Below, in pieces: positions 23,989 to 33,262 of a DNA stretch of 64,000 nucleotides. The notes under the pieces were generated by a model. The model was not told the DNA's origin. It made no database searches and saw nothing but the letters and a program-made list of their open reading frames with translations. The stretch lies in IMG/VR virus record IMGVR_UViG_3300042544_001456, positions 1-64,000 of that record. One strand, given 5' to 3'. A program made the position numbers and the translations under genes. Numbering within the stretch: the first letter of the stretch is position 1; each line of letters starts with the position of its first letter. The DNA comes from a virus.

Positions 23989-24995
23989 AATTCACTATAA
24001 ATTTTTAATAGAAGAGATTTATCAAAATTTTCACTGTCGATAGCTAAAATTTCATTGCTAACAATCTGATCAACACTCTCAAACTGTCCTATATCAAGGT
24101 CAGTGCTAATTTCTTCAATCTGCTTTTGTGGAATTAGAGTAATCTCTCTACATTCGTACTGTTCCATGAACGTTTCTTTAATAAAATTTGCTTCTTCGTA
24201 GGAAATAGGAATATCTAATGTTACTCGAAGATACATTTTTGATTTTATTAAAGTATCTTTGTTGTCTATCAACTGAGAAAGCATAACATTTCGATATTTA
24301 GGAGCATCTGCCCAATTAATGTACTCTGGTTCTTTATTGTTTTCTCGATCGAGGATCATCATTCCTCTATCATCGTCCCATGTATCGGCGTAGTTGTGCG
24401 GAAATGCATTGCCTATGTAGTGAATTTTGCCTTGCTTCTGTCTTTTGTGGAAGTGTCCACTAAAAACATAGTCTTGATTTACAAAATGCTCACTTTTAAG
24501 TTCTCCGTGATCGGGCATTTGCACCATTGCGTTCATATAAAAGCTTGGTAATTCAAAATGTCCAAACATATACTTGGATTTTATCTTAGGAATGCGTTTC
24601 CATTCTTCGCCAACTAACCAAGGTATAAGAGCAACGTCGTCTTTAACGTAAATATCGTTAATAGTTGTAATTCCAGGTATATGTTTTGCAAATGCTGTAG
24701 AATTTACATCTCTTTTGTCTTTATAATAAAGATCGTGATTGCCGTCAAACATAAAAAACTGGTCAAAAGCTTTTCCAAGTTTTTCTAAACATCTAATACT
24801 GGTATCCATAGTTGTTAAATTTAAACTATTTCTGTTGTGATGCCAATCACCGCAAAAGATTCCAGTATCGCATCCATTTTTTTGGGCAGTTTCGATATAC
24901 CAATCAACAAAATCTTCACAATCCTGATTATGAATTTTTGAATTACCCTTCATACCACAATGAAGGTCCGTAAACACTGCTGCTTTCTTAAACAC
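23985..24995 (-). CDS. 47: Recombination endonuclease subunit gp47 (Mre11-like)
   Basis: 336 residues from a GTG at 24995 (GGAG site). The calcineurin-type phosphoesterase motifs are all present: FTDLHCG (8-14), GIFCGDWHHNRN (45-56), FDGNHD (83-88), GHFE (145-148) and SGHFHKRQ (179-186). The two-metal nuclease acts with gp46 on DNA ends. It is the first gene of the operon gp47-gp46-small protein-nuclease and has a near-consensus sigma70-like promoter. T4 gp47 is 339 residues. Confidence 0.95.
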   Translation of the reverse strand: MFKKAAVFTDLHCGMKGNSKIHNQDCEDFVDWYIETAQKNGCDTGIFCGDWHHNRNSLNLTTMDTSIRCLEKLGKAFDQFFMFDGNHDLYYKDKRDVNSTAFAKHIPGITTINDIYVKDDVALIPWLVGEEWKRIPKIKSKYMFGHFELPSFYMNAMVQMPDHGELKSEHFVNQDYVFSGHFHKRQKQGKIHYIGNAFPHNYADTWDDDRGMMILDRENNKEPEYINWADAPKYRNVMLSQLIDNKDTLIKSKMYLRVTLDIPISYEEANFIKETFMEQYECREITLIPQKQIEEISTDLDIGQFESVDQIVSNEILAIDSENFDKSLLLKIYSEL

Positions 24996-25019
24996 TAAGA
25001 TAACTCCGTAACTCTATAT

Positions 25020-25048
25020 AATATAAATGATAAGATAACAAATGTCAA
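25020..25048 (-). promoter_or_regulatory. Sigma70-like promoter of the gp47-gp46 operon
   Basis: On the minus strand TTGACA (25043-25048), a 17-base spacer and TATATT (25020-25025), 25 bases upstream of the GTG at 24995. The -35 is perfect and the -10 differs from TATAAT at one base. Confidence 0.75.
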
Positions 25049-25055
25049 CTATAAA

Positions 25056-25880
25056 TTAATCATGGCTATCATTGAATCTTTTTAAGCCAGCTTCGAATTC
25101 ACCAGCACTTTGACGAGTAAAGCTAGGATTCAAGTTGTTCATTTCGAGAATGTCATCTCTAATATTTTGATTACGTTTTTCTAAATTAATAACTCTTACA
25201 AAACTGTTAGTAACTGCGGCTGTGTAATAGGCAAATGGATTTTGACTTTTTGACTCATCAAACTGCAACCCTATTTGTGCTAGCTGTAGTATTGCTTGTC
25301 CCTTCATTTCGTCGTTGTAGGTATAACCACGAACATTACCACGAGTAGCATAACGATCACATAATTTCATCCACATAAGTGCAAGCTTGTTTGTTGCTTT
25401 TCCGTGATCTTTAGAAAAATGCCCGTTTTCCATGCCACCTTGCCAATGACTTTTTCCAACACATATAAGATTGTCATTTTCATCAAATTTCCAATGTTGA
25501 AATGGTGGAAAATTTAATTTTACTTTAGTGTCTGCAACATTTTTTGGATTTTTTTTACGACCTGCTTCTTCTGGTATGTGATCGTATGTCATAATTCTAA
25601 AAATTAAGTCAGTTTTTTCTATTTTTTTATAGTCTATCTCTATTTCAGATAACTTTGTTTTATTATTTAGAAGTTTTTCTTCTTCGTACTTTTTTAAAGT
25701 AAGTTTTTTTGCTCTATTTTTCTTTGCTTCTGCAATAGTTCTTATATTAATCTTGTCTAGATCAGGCAAAATTAGATCATAATCAACATAATCGGGGTCA
25801 ACAAAGCTTGAAAACGTGTTCTTTGACTTGTGTATTTCTAATAACATGTCTTTGTTATTAAGATAGTTTACTTTTTTCAT
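25056..25880 (-). CDS. 55: Late-transcription sigma factor gp55
   Basis: 274 residues. The gp55 core, at residues about 192-250, contains MKGQAILQLAQIGLQFDESK, then NPFAYYTAAVTNSFVRVINL and EKRNQNIRDDIL, the sigma-region-2-like part that reads the late -10 element. T4 gp55 is 185 residues; this one has about 90 extra residues, mainly a Lys/Asp/Glu-rich N-terminal stretch. The product directs host RNA polymerase to NATAAATA promoters, many of which occur in this window. It has a perfect TTGACA-containing promoter and an AGGAG site. It is directly upstream of the gp47 operon. Confidence 0.9.
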   Translation of the reverse strand: MKKVNYLNNKDMLLEIHKSKNTFSSFVDPDYVDYDLILPDLDKINIRTIAEAKKNRAKKLTLKKYEEEKLLNNKTKLSEIEIDYKKIEKTDLIFRIMTYDHIPEEAGRKKNPKNVADTKVKLNFPPFQHWKFDENDNLICVGKSHWQGGMENGHFSKDHGKATNKLALMWMKLCDRYATRGNVRGYTYNDEMKGQAILQLAQIGLQFDESKSQNPFAYYTAAVTNSFVRVINLEKRNQNIRDDILEMNNLNPSFTRQSAGEFEAGLKRFNDSHD

Positions 25881-25903
25881 TTTTTCTCCTAGGAAATTAC
25901 TTT

Positions 25904-25932
25904 ATTTTAATATACGTATATAATTTTGTCAA
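25904..25932 (-). promoter_or_regulatory. Sigma70-like promoter of gp55
   Basis: On the minus strand TTGACA (25927-25932), a 17-base spacer and TAAAAT (25904-25909), 24 bases upstream of the ATG at 25880. The class differs from the late promoters, as expected for the gene that makes late transcription possible. Confidence 0.8.
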
Positions 25933-25939
25933 CTAAATA
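25932..25939 (+). promoter_or_regulatory. Possible late promoter (ACTAAATA) of the baseplate operon
   Basis: One mismatch from NATAAATA, 19 bases upstream of the chosen gp48 start. It shares the spacer with the divergent gp55 promoter. Tentative because of the mismatch. Confidence 0.35.
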
Positions 25940-25957
25940 TATATGGAGAATGGTGTC

Positions 25958-26890
25958 ATGGGATTTTTAACAAAGTTAACACAAATTACACAAAGTATTA
26001 GTTCTACAGCAAATAGAATAAGTTCTTTTGCTAACACCGTTGGCGGAGTAGTTGATAGTTTTCAAAATTTACAAAATAATTTTCAAAATACATTTAGTAA
26101 CGTAAGACAAGGAAATTTTACATCTAATATACAAAATATTTCTAATCCTGTAACATATATATCTCAAATCAGACTTGGAAATTTGCCCGCCGGTGCAGAA
26201 TATACAGAACAAACTAGAGCGTATGGATCATACAGTGCAGCATCACAAACATCAGGTGCTGATTGGCGTGTTAGATTAAGTTTACCTAATACTCCTGAAT
26301 TTTTAAATTCTTCTATGTTTGCACCATTGAAATTTTCGGGTAATGCAATGGTATGGCCAACTACTCCTCAAATTACTGTTGCACACTCGGCAAATTATAA
26401 TACATTATCGCCGACACATACAAATTATCCATTCTTACAATACCAAAACTCGGCAGTTGAAGATATCACTATAACTGGCGAGTTTCCAGTTGAGAACGAA
26501 TCGGATGGACGCTACTGGATTGCATCGGTTCATTTTTTAAGATCTATAACAAAAATGTTTTATGGAAGCTCAACAAACCTAGGAGCACCGCCACCTATTG
26601 TTTATTTGAGTGGATACGGAGATTTTATTTTTAACAAAGTACCGTGTGTCGTAAAATTATTTACATTAGATTTAAGAAACGACGTTGACTATATTAAAGT
26701 TCCTATAAATGGCGGTTTTTCAACAGACAACAACTCGTCGTCCTATTCTTATGTTCCGGTTTTAAGTAATCTAAACGTAACACTCCAACCAATATACAGC
26801 AGAGACGATGTTAGCAAATTTAACCTTGATGAATTTGCACAAGGTGGTTATATAGGTCAACAAAGTACAACAAATAAAGGATTTATTTAA
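25958..26890 (+). CDS. 48: Baseplate tail-tube cap protein gp48
   Basis: 310 residues from the ATG at 25958, which has a GGAG site; an in-frame ATG 15 bases upstream coincides with that site. Residues about 1-60 are a helical N-terminus with many Ser/Asn/Gln (ITQSISSTANRISSFANT). The core has THTNYPFLQYQNSAVEDITI and HFLRSITKMFYGSS, then YSRDDVSKFNLDEFAQGGYI near the end; these are the gp48/gp54-type features known from marine T4-like phages. It caps the tail tube at the baseplate. It is the first gene of the plus-strand baseplate module and abuts gp53. gp54, its T4 paralogue, is not seen nearby, so assignment to 48 rather than 54 is by resemblance. Confidence 0.75.
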   Translation: MGFLTKLTQITQSISSTANRISSFANTVGGVVDSFQNLQNNFQNTFSNVRQGNFTSNIQNISNPVTYISQIRLGNLPAGAEYTEQTRAYGSYSAASQTSGADWRVRLSLPNTPEFLNSSMFAPLKFSGNAMVWPTTPQITVAHSANYNTLSPTHTNYPFLQYQNSAVEDITITGEFPVENESDGRYWIASVHFLRSITKMFYGSSTNLGAPPPIVYLSGYGDFIFNKVPCVVKLFTLDLRNDVDYIKVPINGGFSTDNNSSSYSYVPVLSNLNVTLQPIYSRDDVSKFNLDEFAQGGYIGQQSTTNKGFI

Positions 26891-27192
26891 TGTCGGTGTA
26901 TTCAAAATCAAGTCCTTGGGCAAATACAAAAGTAAATATTGGTAACTATTTAGATTTTTATGTTAAAAGATCAATACCGCCACAAGCAGATGACATTGTG
27001 TATTCTATACAACCACAATACACATATAGACCTGACTTGTTAGCATTTGACTTATACGGAAGTTCTAAACTTTGGTGGGTATTTTCAGTAAGAAACATCG
27101 AAGTAATTAAAGATCCTATATTTGACTTTGTTGCAGGAACTCAAATATACTTGCCTAAAAAATCAACACTTACTACTGTTATAGGGATTTAA
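26890..27192 (+). CDS. 53: Baseplate wedge protein gp53-like
   Basis: 100 residues, shorter than T4 gp53 (196). The conserved C-terminal segment reads YRPDLLAFDLYGSSKLWWVF followed by KDPIFDFVAGTQIYLPK, the LysM-like part of gp53-type wedge proteins. Start and stop abut the neighbours (overlap of one base with gp48; 1-base gap before the hub protein). It probably joins wedge units in the baseplate. The N-terminal extension of the T4 protein is missing. Confidence 0.65.
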   Translation: MSVYSKSSPWANTKVNIGNYLDFYVKRSIPPQADDIVYSIQPQYTYRPDLLAFDLYGSSKLWWVFSVRNIEVIKDPIFDFVAGTQIYLPKKSTLTTVIGI

Positions 27193-27193
27193 T

Positions 27194-29578
27194 ATGGCTG
27201 TACAAAAAAACGAGTTAAGTAAGTTTAGATCTTACAACTATCGGTGGACTTTTGGACCGCTTAGACCAGACGAACTTAACAATCCTGATTTGTATAGATC
27301 TACTGGAGGAAATTTGCCTATAATAAGGTCAGGGGGTCTTCCAGATAAACCAACCAAGACAGCAATAGAATCTAGCTTAGGAATAAATGTAGAGTATTTT
27401 ATTGACGATGTTATGATTTCGTCATTGGTTTCTCCTAACCCAGGTACTGGGGTTACTACAGTTACGACAATGGAATTTACAGTTACTGAGCCATACAGCG
27501 TTGGATTGTTTTTTCAGTCTTTGTTTGTTGCAGCAGATGCAGCTGGTTATAAAAATTATATCGAAGCACCATTTTTGTTATCTTTAGATTTTATAGGATG
27601 GGATTCAGAAAATAATATTGAAAAATTTGTTTCAAGACGCTGCTTTGTTATAAAGTTAACAAATGTTACTTTTAAAGTTGACGCCGGCGGCACAATTTAT
27701 AACGTAAGTGCTATTTCTTACAATCATCTTGCGTATACGGATGAAATATCAAGATTAAAGAAGACTACATCTATTAAAGGAACAACAGTTGGTGAAATGT
27801 TAAGTTCTGCTGAGAATAGTTTGGCAAACGAACTTAACAGAAGAGAAATAATTCCAGTAGGATACGGCGAAGGCACTGTTGACCCAGGTCTAGCTGCTGC
27901 CGCACAAAAAAATCAAAAAACTGGAGATCGATATATTATAAGTTTTCCTAATAACGGTAATTCTACAAGAATAATATCGACACCTACAGGTGCGTCATTT
28001 AATACAGATGTAAACGAACTTGGTAATTCTTATATCATTGAAAATTTAAATGATTTTGCAAAAGACAACGTTGCAAATGATGAAGATGTAGTAGTTGATA
28101 ATATAGCACAACGAGGACCGATTACTATTGACCCTAGTGAAAAAGTTTATACTTTTAATGAAGGAACAAAAATAGAAGAAGTAATAAAAGAAGTTATTTT
28201 AAGTAGTGCATGGGGAAAAAACTTAACACAGAGTTTGTCACAACCAGATGGCAGAGGAATGGTAAACTGGTTTAGAATTGATTCTAAGGTTAGAATTTTA
28301 ACTTTAGGAGACGAATCGATATCAAGTCGACCAGCATATGAAATTGAATATATTGTAATTCCTTACAAAGTTCATTTTTCTAAATTTAGTACATCTACTA
28401 CACCATTTAACTACGCTTCAAACATTGCAGATTGTGTTAAAGCTTATTATTATTCGTATACAGGCAAAAATACCGAAGTACTTGATTTTGAATTTTCAAT
28501 TGATAACGGGTTTTATAATCCTTCGTTTAATACAGAAGCAGGACAAGATGCTTATATGAAAAACATTATCGGAGAAAACACATTACCTCCGGAAATAGTT
28601 CCGTTAGAATCGTCTGTATCCTGGATAGCTTTTAATATCTACAAAAGAGTTGAAAAAACAGCTAAAGAAATAATGTTAGCAGGTGGTCTAGGGTCGTTTG
28701 ACAGAAAAAATATAATTGCTAGAGCATTTAATGATATGATATTAAACAGCAGTGTTGATAACGTGTCTTTAAATTTAAAAATACTAGGCGACCCTTATTA
28801 TCTAAATGACAGCGATGCTGGAAATTATAGATCAGGCCCAGATTCTATATACTTAAACGAAGATGGCACAGTGGATTATATATCGTCAGAGGTTGATGTT
28901 TTATTACAAATTAAAAGTGGAATAGATTATAATAAAAATACAGGTTTAATGACATTAGATCCTGCAAACGGTTTTAATGGAATATACAGAGTAGTTACTC
29001 TAACATCAACTTTTTCAAAAGGTCAATTTACACAAGAGTTGTCTTTACTTAGAAGACCGAATCAAACATCGGAATCAATTGATACTTCAAACATGGTAAC
29101 GAGTGCGTTTGTATCGGCAATTAATCTTGAAGCAGCAGAATTTGCATTAAATCAATCTATACAATCTGTAAGTCAGATAATACAACCATTTTTACAAATC
29201 TTGCCCGAACAATATCAAAGTTTTAATTTAGACTTAATGAAAGTAGAATTATTCCAGTCGTTAGGAGAAACTTCTATATTTCAAGCAATAGAATCGGCGA
29301 ACAATTTTATTAATAGTTTTCAATTAATACAAAACAATTTTATAAGTACCATTAACGGTATTGCTGCACCGTTTAACCAAATACAGTCAGATTTTCGAAA
29401 TTTACAAAATAGTATAAATCAAATAAAAACGGGCGGCTTTCCTGGAGTTATTTCAGGACTTTCATCCTTTTCGGAAAATATAGGTGCAATTTCCACCTCA
29501 ATAAATCAAATATCAGGTACTGTAAAGTCTTTGCCGAACACTATTCAAAGTTCGCTCGGCAAATTTAAATTATTTTAA
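27194..29578 (+). CDS. Large baseplate hub protein, gp27-like position
   Basis: 794 residues. Residues 1-210 hold a predicted beta domain (FRSYNYRWTFGPLRPDE, VEYFIDDVMISSLV). The middle (about 330-600) includes LKILGDPYYLNDSDAGNY and MVNWFRIDSKVRILTLG, of the style of tail hub proteins with the gp27/gpD fold. Residues 650-794 are helical, Gln/Asn/Ser-rich, with a repeated FNQIQSDFRNLQNSINQI-type segment. Position between gp53 and gp5 is where a hub protein belongs, since gp5 sits on gp27 in T4. T4 gp27 is 391 residues, so this is double the size. Homology is inferred, not proven. Confidence 0.5.
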   Translation: MAVQKNELSKFRSYNYRWTFGPLRPDELNNPDLYRSTGGNLPIIRSGGLPDKPTKTAIESSLGINVEYFIDDVMISSLVSPNPGTGVTTVTTMEFTVTEPYSVGLFFQSLFVAADAAGYKNYIEAPFLLSLDFIGWDSENNIEKFVSRRCFVIKLTNVTFKVDAGGTIYNVSAISYNHLAYTDEISRLKKTTSIKGTTVGEMLSSAENSLANELNRREIIPVGYGEGTVDPGLAAAAQKNQKTGDRYIISFPNNGNSTRIISTPTGASFNTDVNELGNSYIIENLNDFAKDNVANDEDVVVDNIAQRGPITIDPSEKVYTFNEGTKIEEVIKEVILSSAWGKNLTQSLSQPDGRGMVNWFRIDSKVRILTLGDESISSRPAYEIEYIVIPYKVHFSKFSTSTTPFNYASNIADCVKAYYYSYTGKNTEVLDFEFSIDNGFYNPSFNTEAGQDAYMKNIIGENTLPPEIVPLESSVSWIAFNIYKRVEKTAKEIMLAGGLGSFDRKNIIARAFNDMILNSSVDNVSLNLKILGDPYYLNDSDAGNYRSGPDSIYLNEDGTVDYISSEVDVLLQIKSGIDYNKNTGLMTLDPANGFNGIYRVVTLTSTFSKGQFTQELSLLRRPNQTSESIDTSNMVTSAFVSAINLEAAEFALNQSIQSVSQIIQPFLQILPEQYQSFNLDLMKVELFQSLGETSIFQAIESANNFINSFQLIQNNFISTINGIAAPFNQIQSDFRNLQNSINQIKTGGFPGVISGLSSFSENIGAISTSINQISGTVKSLPNTIQSSLGKFKLF

Positions 29579-29587
29579 AGGATAACA

Positions 29588-32086
29588 ATGAGCGTAAATA
29601 ATAGAGTAACAAACAAGACTTCGCGTTCTCCGAATGATGCAGTAATGTCTGGAAATCCTGGCCCATTTATTGCCGAAGTTGTTGGACATTTAGATAGAAA
29701 TTATATGGGAGCCTTAAAAGTAAGGCTCTTAAAAACAAGTATGTTTGGTGATGCTGACTTCCGCAGTGAAAAAGCAGAAAACGAAACAGTAGTTGTAAGT
29801 TATGCAACACCGTTTTACGGAGTAACCCCATATACTGATACAGAAGGTGTAGACGCATATCGTCATACTCAGCAAAGTTACGGTTTTTGGGCAGTTCCTC
29901 CAGATGTAGGATCGAAAGTACTAGTTATGTTTGTGGAAGGTCGACGAGACTTAGGATATTGGTTTGCCTGTGTTCCTGAGCCGTACATGAATTTTATGGT
30001 TCCGGACGGTCGAGCAGCAACTGAGTTAACATCTCCAGCAACACCTCAAAACTTAAAAGGAAAAAAGCTACCAGTTGGCGAATATAACAAGGCTTTAGAA
30101 ACCAAAGTCAACAACGATCCTACACAATATACTAAACCTTATAATAAAGATTTTACTGAAATACTAGAAGTTCAGGGATTACTGTATGACGAAGTTAGAG
30201 GTTTAACTACTAGTTCGGCAAGACGTGAAGTTCCGAGTGCAGTGTTTGGTATAAACACTCCGGGACCTTTAGATAAAAGATTAAAATCACCTACTAAAAA
30301 ATCTGGTACAACAAACAACGAAGTTTCTTTACCAAAGAGTAGATTAGGTGGAAGTTCTATTGTTATGGACGACGGCGATGATAAGTTTATTAGAGCTACA
30401 CATGCTGCTGATGGTCCTCCTTTTTATATAAACAAAGAAGCAGGAGAACCCGGAGGCGACGAAACAATTCCTCAAAACGAGTGTATTAGAATTAGAACTA
30501 GAACTGGACATCAAATATTATTGCACAATTCAGAAGATTTGATTTATATTGCAAACAGCAGAGGCACTGCATGGATAGAATTAACTTCAGACGGTAAAAT
30601 AGATATTCATGCTGATGACAGTATTAGTATAATGACCAACCAGGATCTAAATATAACAGCAGAAAGAGACATAAATCTCGAAGCTGGTAGAAATATCAAT
30701 ATGAAAGCCGCAGCACGTTGGAGTGACGGTGCTCCTATCATGGATGGAAAAGAAAGTGGCCGCGTACACATCGAATCTTTATACGATCTAAGTTTGTATG
30801 CAGGAAGAAATACATCTGTTAGATCTGTTGAAAGCATAGATATAAATTCCTCTAGAGAACTTAAGGTAACAGCTAGTGGTGATATAAGCATGAATACTAA
30901 TCAAAACATGTATTCAAGAGCAGAAGGATCTGTACATCAAACTGCGGTCGGAAGTTGGTTTAGAAAATCTTTTGCTGACATGGTTGACGACATTGCAGGT
31001 TCGTATTTTACACAAGCGTCGGGCGAAGTACACGTTACATCTCAAGCAAGCATTTATTCACAGGCAAAAGATAAAGTACACCAAATTGGCAACACAGTTC
31101 TCAATGAAGCGAAAGATGCGTTTAGTGTTCTTTCCAGTAAGTTCGATGTTGACGGCAGCGGATCTATTAATTTAAACAGCGGTACCTCAACAGCGCCTGC
31201 TCCGGCTATTAAACCAATCGGCGGCAACACTCCTACAGCACCAACAAGTGCATATGCAGGAAAACCTTTGCCTACAGTAATTTTGCCTTATAACTTTCCT
31301 GGTGCAACAGTTCCAGTTCCATATGATAGTATTGTAACTAGAGCACCACAAAGAGAACCGTGGACTCAACACGAAAACATGAACCCATATGCATTTAAAC
31401 CCGAACAAACAGATAGAGAATTACCTGGAGAATTGCCGACGAATGATCGAGTGTTAACACCTGATACTTTCCAAAAGAGTGTAACTGGAAGAAAATCCAG
31501 TGTGACGGTTCCTGGTAGTGGAGGTGTCGGCCTTGGCAATTCCGGAGATCTTGAATATCCTAGAACCGCTGGCGGTTCAGTAGCTATACCAGCAGAAGGG
31601 CAAGGTCCTCTTGCAACTATTAGGTCAAAAAGAGGATTAACTGCACAAGTTGCAGAGGTGTTTAAAGATACTTTCCAAGGATTTATTGATGACCTAGAAG
31701 CAACTGGTTATGTAATAAAACGACTAGACGGATATGCTTACAGAAGTGTAACAGGCGGAACAGGGTTCTCGTATCATGCATCGGGTGCAGCTCTTGATAT
31801 TAACAAACCGACACCTATAATAAATGGATATCCTAACGGGTATTTTTCACCACGCCCGCCAGATGCGCCAAGAACAGATATGCCAGTTGCTATAGTTAGA
31901 CAATTAATTGCAAAATGGGGTCTTGGTTGGGGAGGCAATTGGCCAAACATCGATGATGCAATGCATTTTAGTGTTGCTAGAGCCGAAGGCGGGACTATAG
32001 ATATTCCTGCAAACGGTATAATTCCTATGGCTCCTAAAAACTCTGATTATATATCTAAAGAACAACCATCTAGTGGACCACAGTAA
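29588..32086 (+). CDS. 5: Baseplate central spike gp5 with C-terminal M15-type peptidase
   Basis: 832 residues. Residues about 15-150 form an OB-fold module (FIAEVVGHLDRNYMGALKVR, GFWAVPPDVGSKVLVMFVEG). Residues about 280-510 are the beta-helix spike with repeats such as NLEAGRNINMKAA and KVTASGDISMNT. A Pro-rich linker leads to a domain at about 680-800 with SYHASGAALDIN (His729, Asp736 or near) and DDAMHFSV (His near 793), the zinc-ligand motifs of M15/VanY D-Ala-D-Ala or L-Ala-D-Glu endopeptidases. T4 gp5 instead carries a lysozyme domain between OB fold and spike. The spike punctures the outer membrane and the peptidase would open the wall. The adjacent gene encodes a lysozyme-like protein. 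Confidence 0.85.
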   Translation: MSVNNRVTNKTSRSPNDAVMSGNPGPFIAEVVGHLDRNYMGALKVRLLKTSMFGDADFRSEKAENETVVVSYATPFYGVTPYTDTEGVDAYRHTQQSYGFWAVPPDVGSKVLVMFVEGRRDLGYWFACVPEPYMNFMVPDGRAATELTSPATPQNLKGKKLPVGEYNKALETKVNNDPTQYTKPYNKDFTEILEVQGLLYDEVRGLTTSSARREVPSAVFGINTPGPLDKRLKSPTKKSGTTNNEVSLPKSRLGGSSIVMDDGDDKFIRATHAADGPPFYINKEAGEPGGDETIPQNECIRIRTRTGHQILLHNSEDLIYIANSRGTAWIELTSDGKIDIHADDSISIMTNQDLNITAERDINLEAGRNINMKAAARWSDGAPIMDGKESGRVHIESLYDLSLYAGRNTSVRSVESIDINSSRELKVTASGDISMNTNQNMYSRAEGSVHQTAVGSWFRKSFADMVDDIAGSYFTQASGEVHVTSQASIYSQAKDKVHQIGNTVLNEAKDAFSVLSSKFDVDGSGSINLNSGTSTAPAPAIKPIGGNTPTAPTSAYAGKPLPTVILPYNFPGATVPVPYDSIVTRAPQREPWTQHENMNPYAFKPEQTDRELPGELPTNDRVLTPDTFQKSVTGRKSSVTVPGSGGVGLGNSGDLEYPRTAGGSVAIPAEGQGPLATIRSKRGLTAQVAEVFKDTFQGFIDDLEATGYVIKRLDGYAYRSVTGGTGFSYHASGAALDINKPTPIINGYPNGYFSPRPPDAPRTDMPVAIVRQLIAKWGLGWGGNWPNIDDAMHFSVARAEGGTIDIPANGIIPMAPKNSDYISKEQPSSGPQ

Positions 32087-32095
32087 GGATTTAAC

Positions 32096-33241
32096 ATGGC
32101 AATACAGATTTCCGATCAAGAAAGAAAATTATTAGACCTTGTTGCTAAAGGAGAAGCAGTTCGGGGAGCAGATCCTTATTCGTCACTTTGGCCAAGCACT
32201 GCTGATCCAATGATTCCTGAATATACACTTGCACAAATCGATCAATATCAAACGGATAGAATTAGAGCAGGATTTAAATCATCGGCAATAGGAAGATATC
32301 AATTTATTAGAGGCACACTAAGAGAAGTTGTTACTCTTTCTGGACTACCGGGCACAATAAGATTTAGTCCCGACGTTCAAGATTATCTAATTATTTTAAG
32401 ATTAAAAGATCTAAGAAAGCTCGATCAATGGAAGTCTGGATCTTTATCAGATTTAGATTTTCAGTTAGAATTAGCTAGAGAATTTGCATCTGTTCCGGTA
32501 CCTTATGATACGCAAGGACCAAATGGGTTTGTTAGAAAAGGACAAAGCTATTATTCAGGAGACGGACTTAATTCGTCGGGACATAATGCCGATGTTTTTT
32601 CATACAATCTTGCAGATATTAGAAATGGAGGCCCAGGAAATCTTTCAACGGTTGATATTGAAAATGGAAGTGCACCTTATCAACCAACTGGTACATCTCT
32701 AAAAACTCAAGCAGAAATTGCAGCAGGCGGCGGCCAGCGTGTTTTTGGCGGATCAGCAGGATTTCAGCCATTACCTAATTCGTCATTGCCGCCAGTTGGC
32801 GATCCCTATGCTTACAAACTTATAAATGCACTGGATAACAGATATGATTTTAGAACAGGTGAAAAAGTAAGAGACTTATTAATTAATGGAGTAAATCCAG
32901 TTGCAAATAGTGGAACGTTATCAAACAACGGAAGACCCCCGGTTGCCGACATTGGCGGACAACCCTTAACTGAAGAACAGCTCAATGATGCAGTAGCAAA
33001 TAGAGTTGCTCAAGTTGGCGACATAGTAACAGGTGTAAAAACAATCGACACACCTAAAGGTCTGGTAACAGTTACTCAACAATATAAAGTCGTAGAAACT
33101 CCAGGTGGCCCGAGGTTGTCTAATTATACAGCACCGGCTCAAACAACCGCATCGGCATCCTCTGTTACAGCACCTAAGGTGCAAACAGTCACAACAACGT
33201 CAAGGAGGTTTATTTCACCGTCGGATGCTGTTCGCAAATAA
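32096..33241 (+). CDS. Lysozyme / lytic transglycosylase-like baseplate protein
   Basis: 381 residues. Residues 10-130 match the lambda-lysozyme style: LLDLVAKGEAVRG with a candidate catalytic Glu20, SSAIGRYQFIRGTLREVV (63-80) and RFSPDVQDYLIILRLKD (about 89-105). It would cut the glycan strand of peptidoglycan. After about 200 the sequence becomes Gly/Pro/Asn-rich and strand-like (VRDLLINGVNP, VTVTQQYKVVET). The gene lies 9 bases after gp5 and just before gp25, so the enzyme is probably carried by the baseplate hub instead of acting as an endolysin. No holin is seen next to it. Confidence 0.65.
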   Translation: MAIQISDQERKLLDLVAKGEAVRGADPYSSLWPSTADPMIPEYTLAQIDQYQTDRIRAGFKSSAIGRYQFIRGTLREVVTLSGLPGTIRFSPDVQDYLIILRLKDLRKLDQWKSGSLSDLDFQLELAREFASVPVPYDTQGPNGFVRKGQSYYSGDGLNSSGHNADVFSYNLADIRNGGPGNLSTVDIENGSAPYQPTGTSLKTQAEIAAGGGQRVFGGSAGFQPLPNSSLPPVGDPYAYKLINALDNRYDFRTGEKVRDLLINGVNPVANSGTLSNNGRPPVADIGGQPLTEEQLNDAVANRVAQVGDIVTGVKTIDTPKGLVTVTQQYKVVETPGGPRLSNYTAPAQTTASASSVTAPKVQTVTTTSRRFISPSDAVRK

Positions 33242-33247
33242 TGTTAA

Positions 33248-33255
33248 GGTAAATA
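33248..33255 (+). promoter_or_regulatory. Possible late promoter variant (GGTAAATA) before gp25
   Basis: One mismatch from NATAAATA, 7 bases upstream of the gp25 ATG. Very close to the start, so weak evidence. Confidence 0.2.
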
Positions 33256-33262
33256 TAGTACT

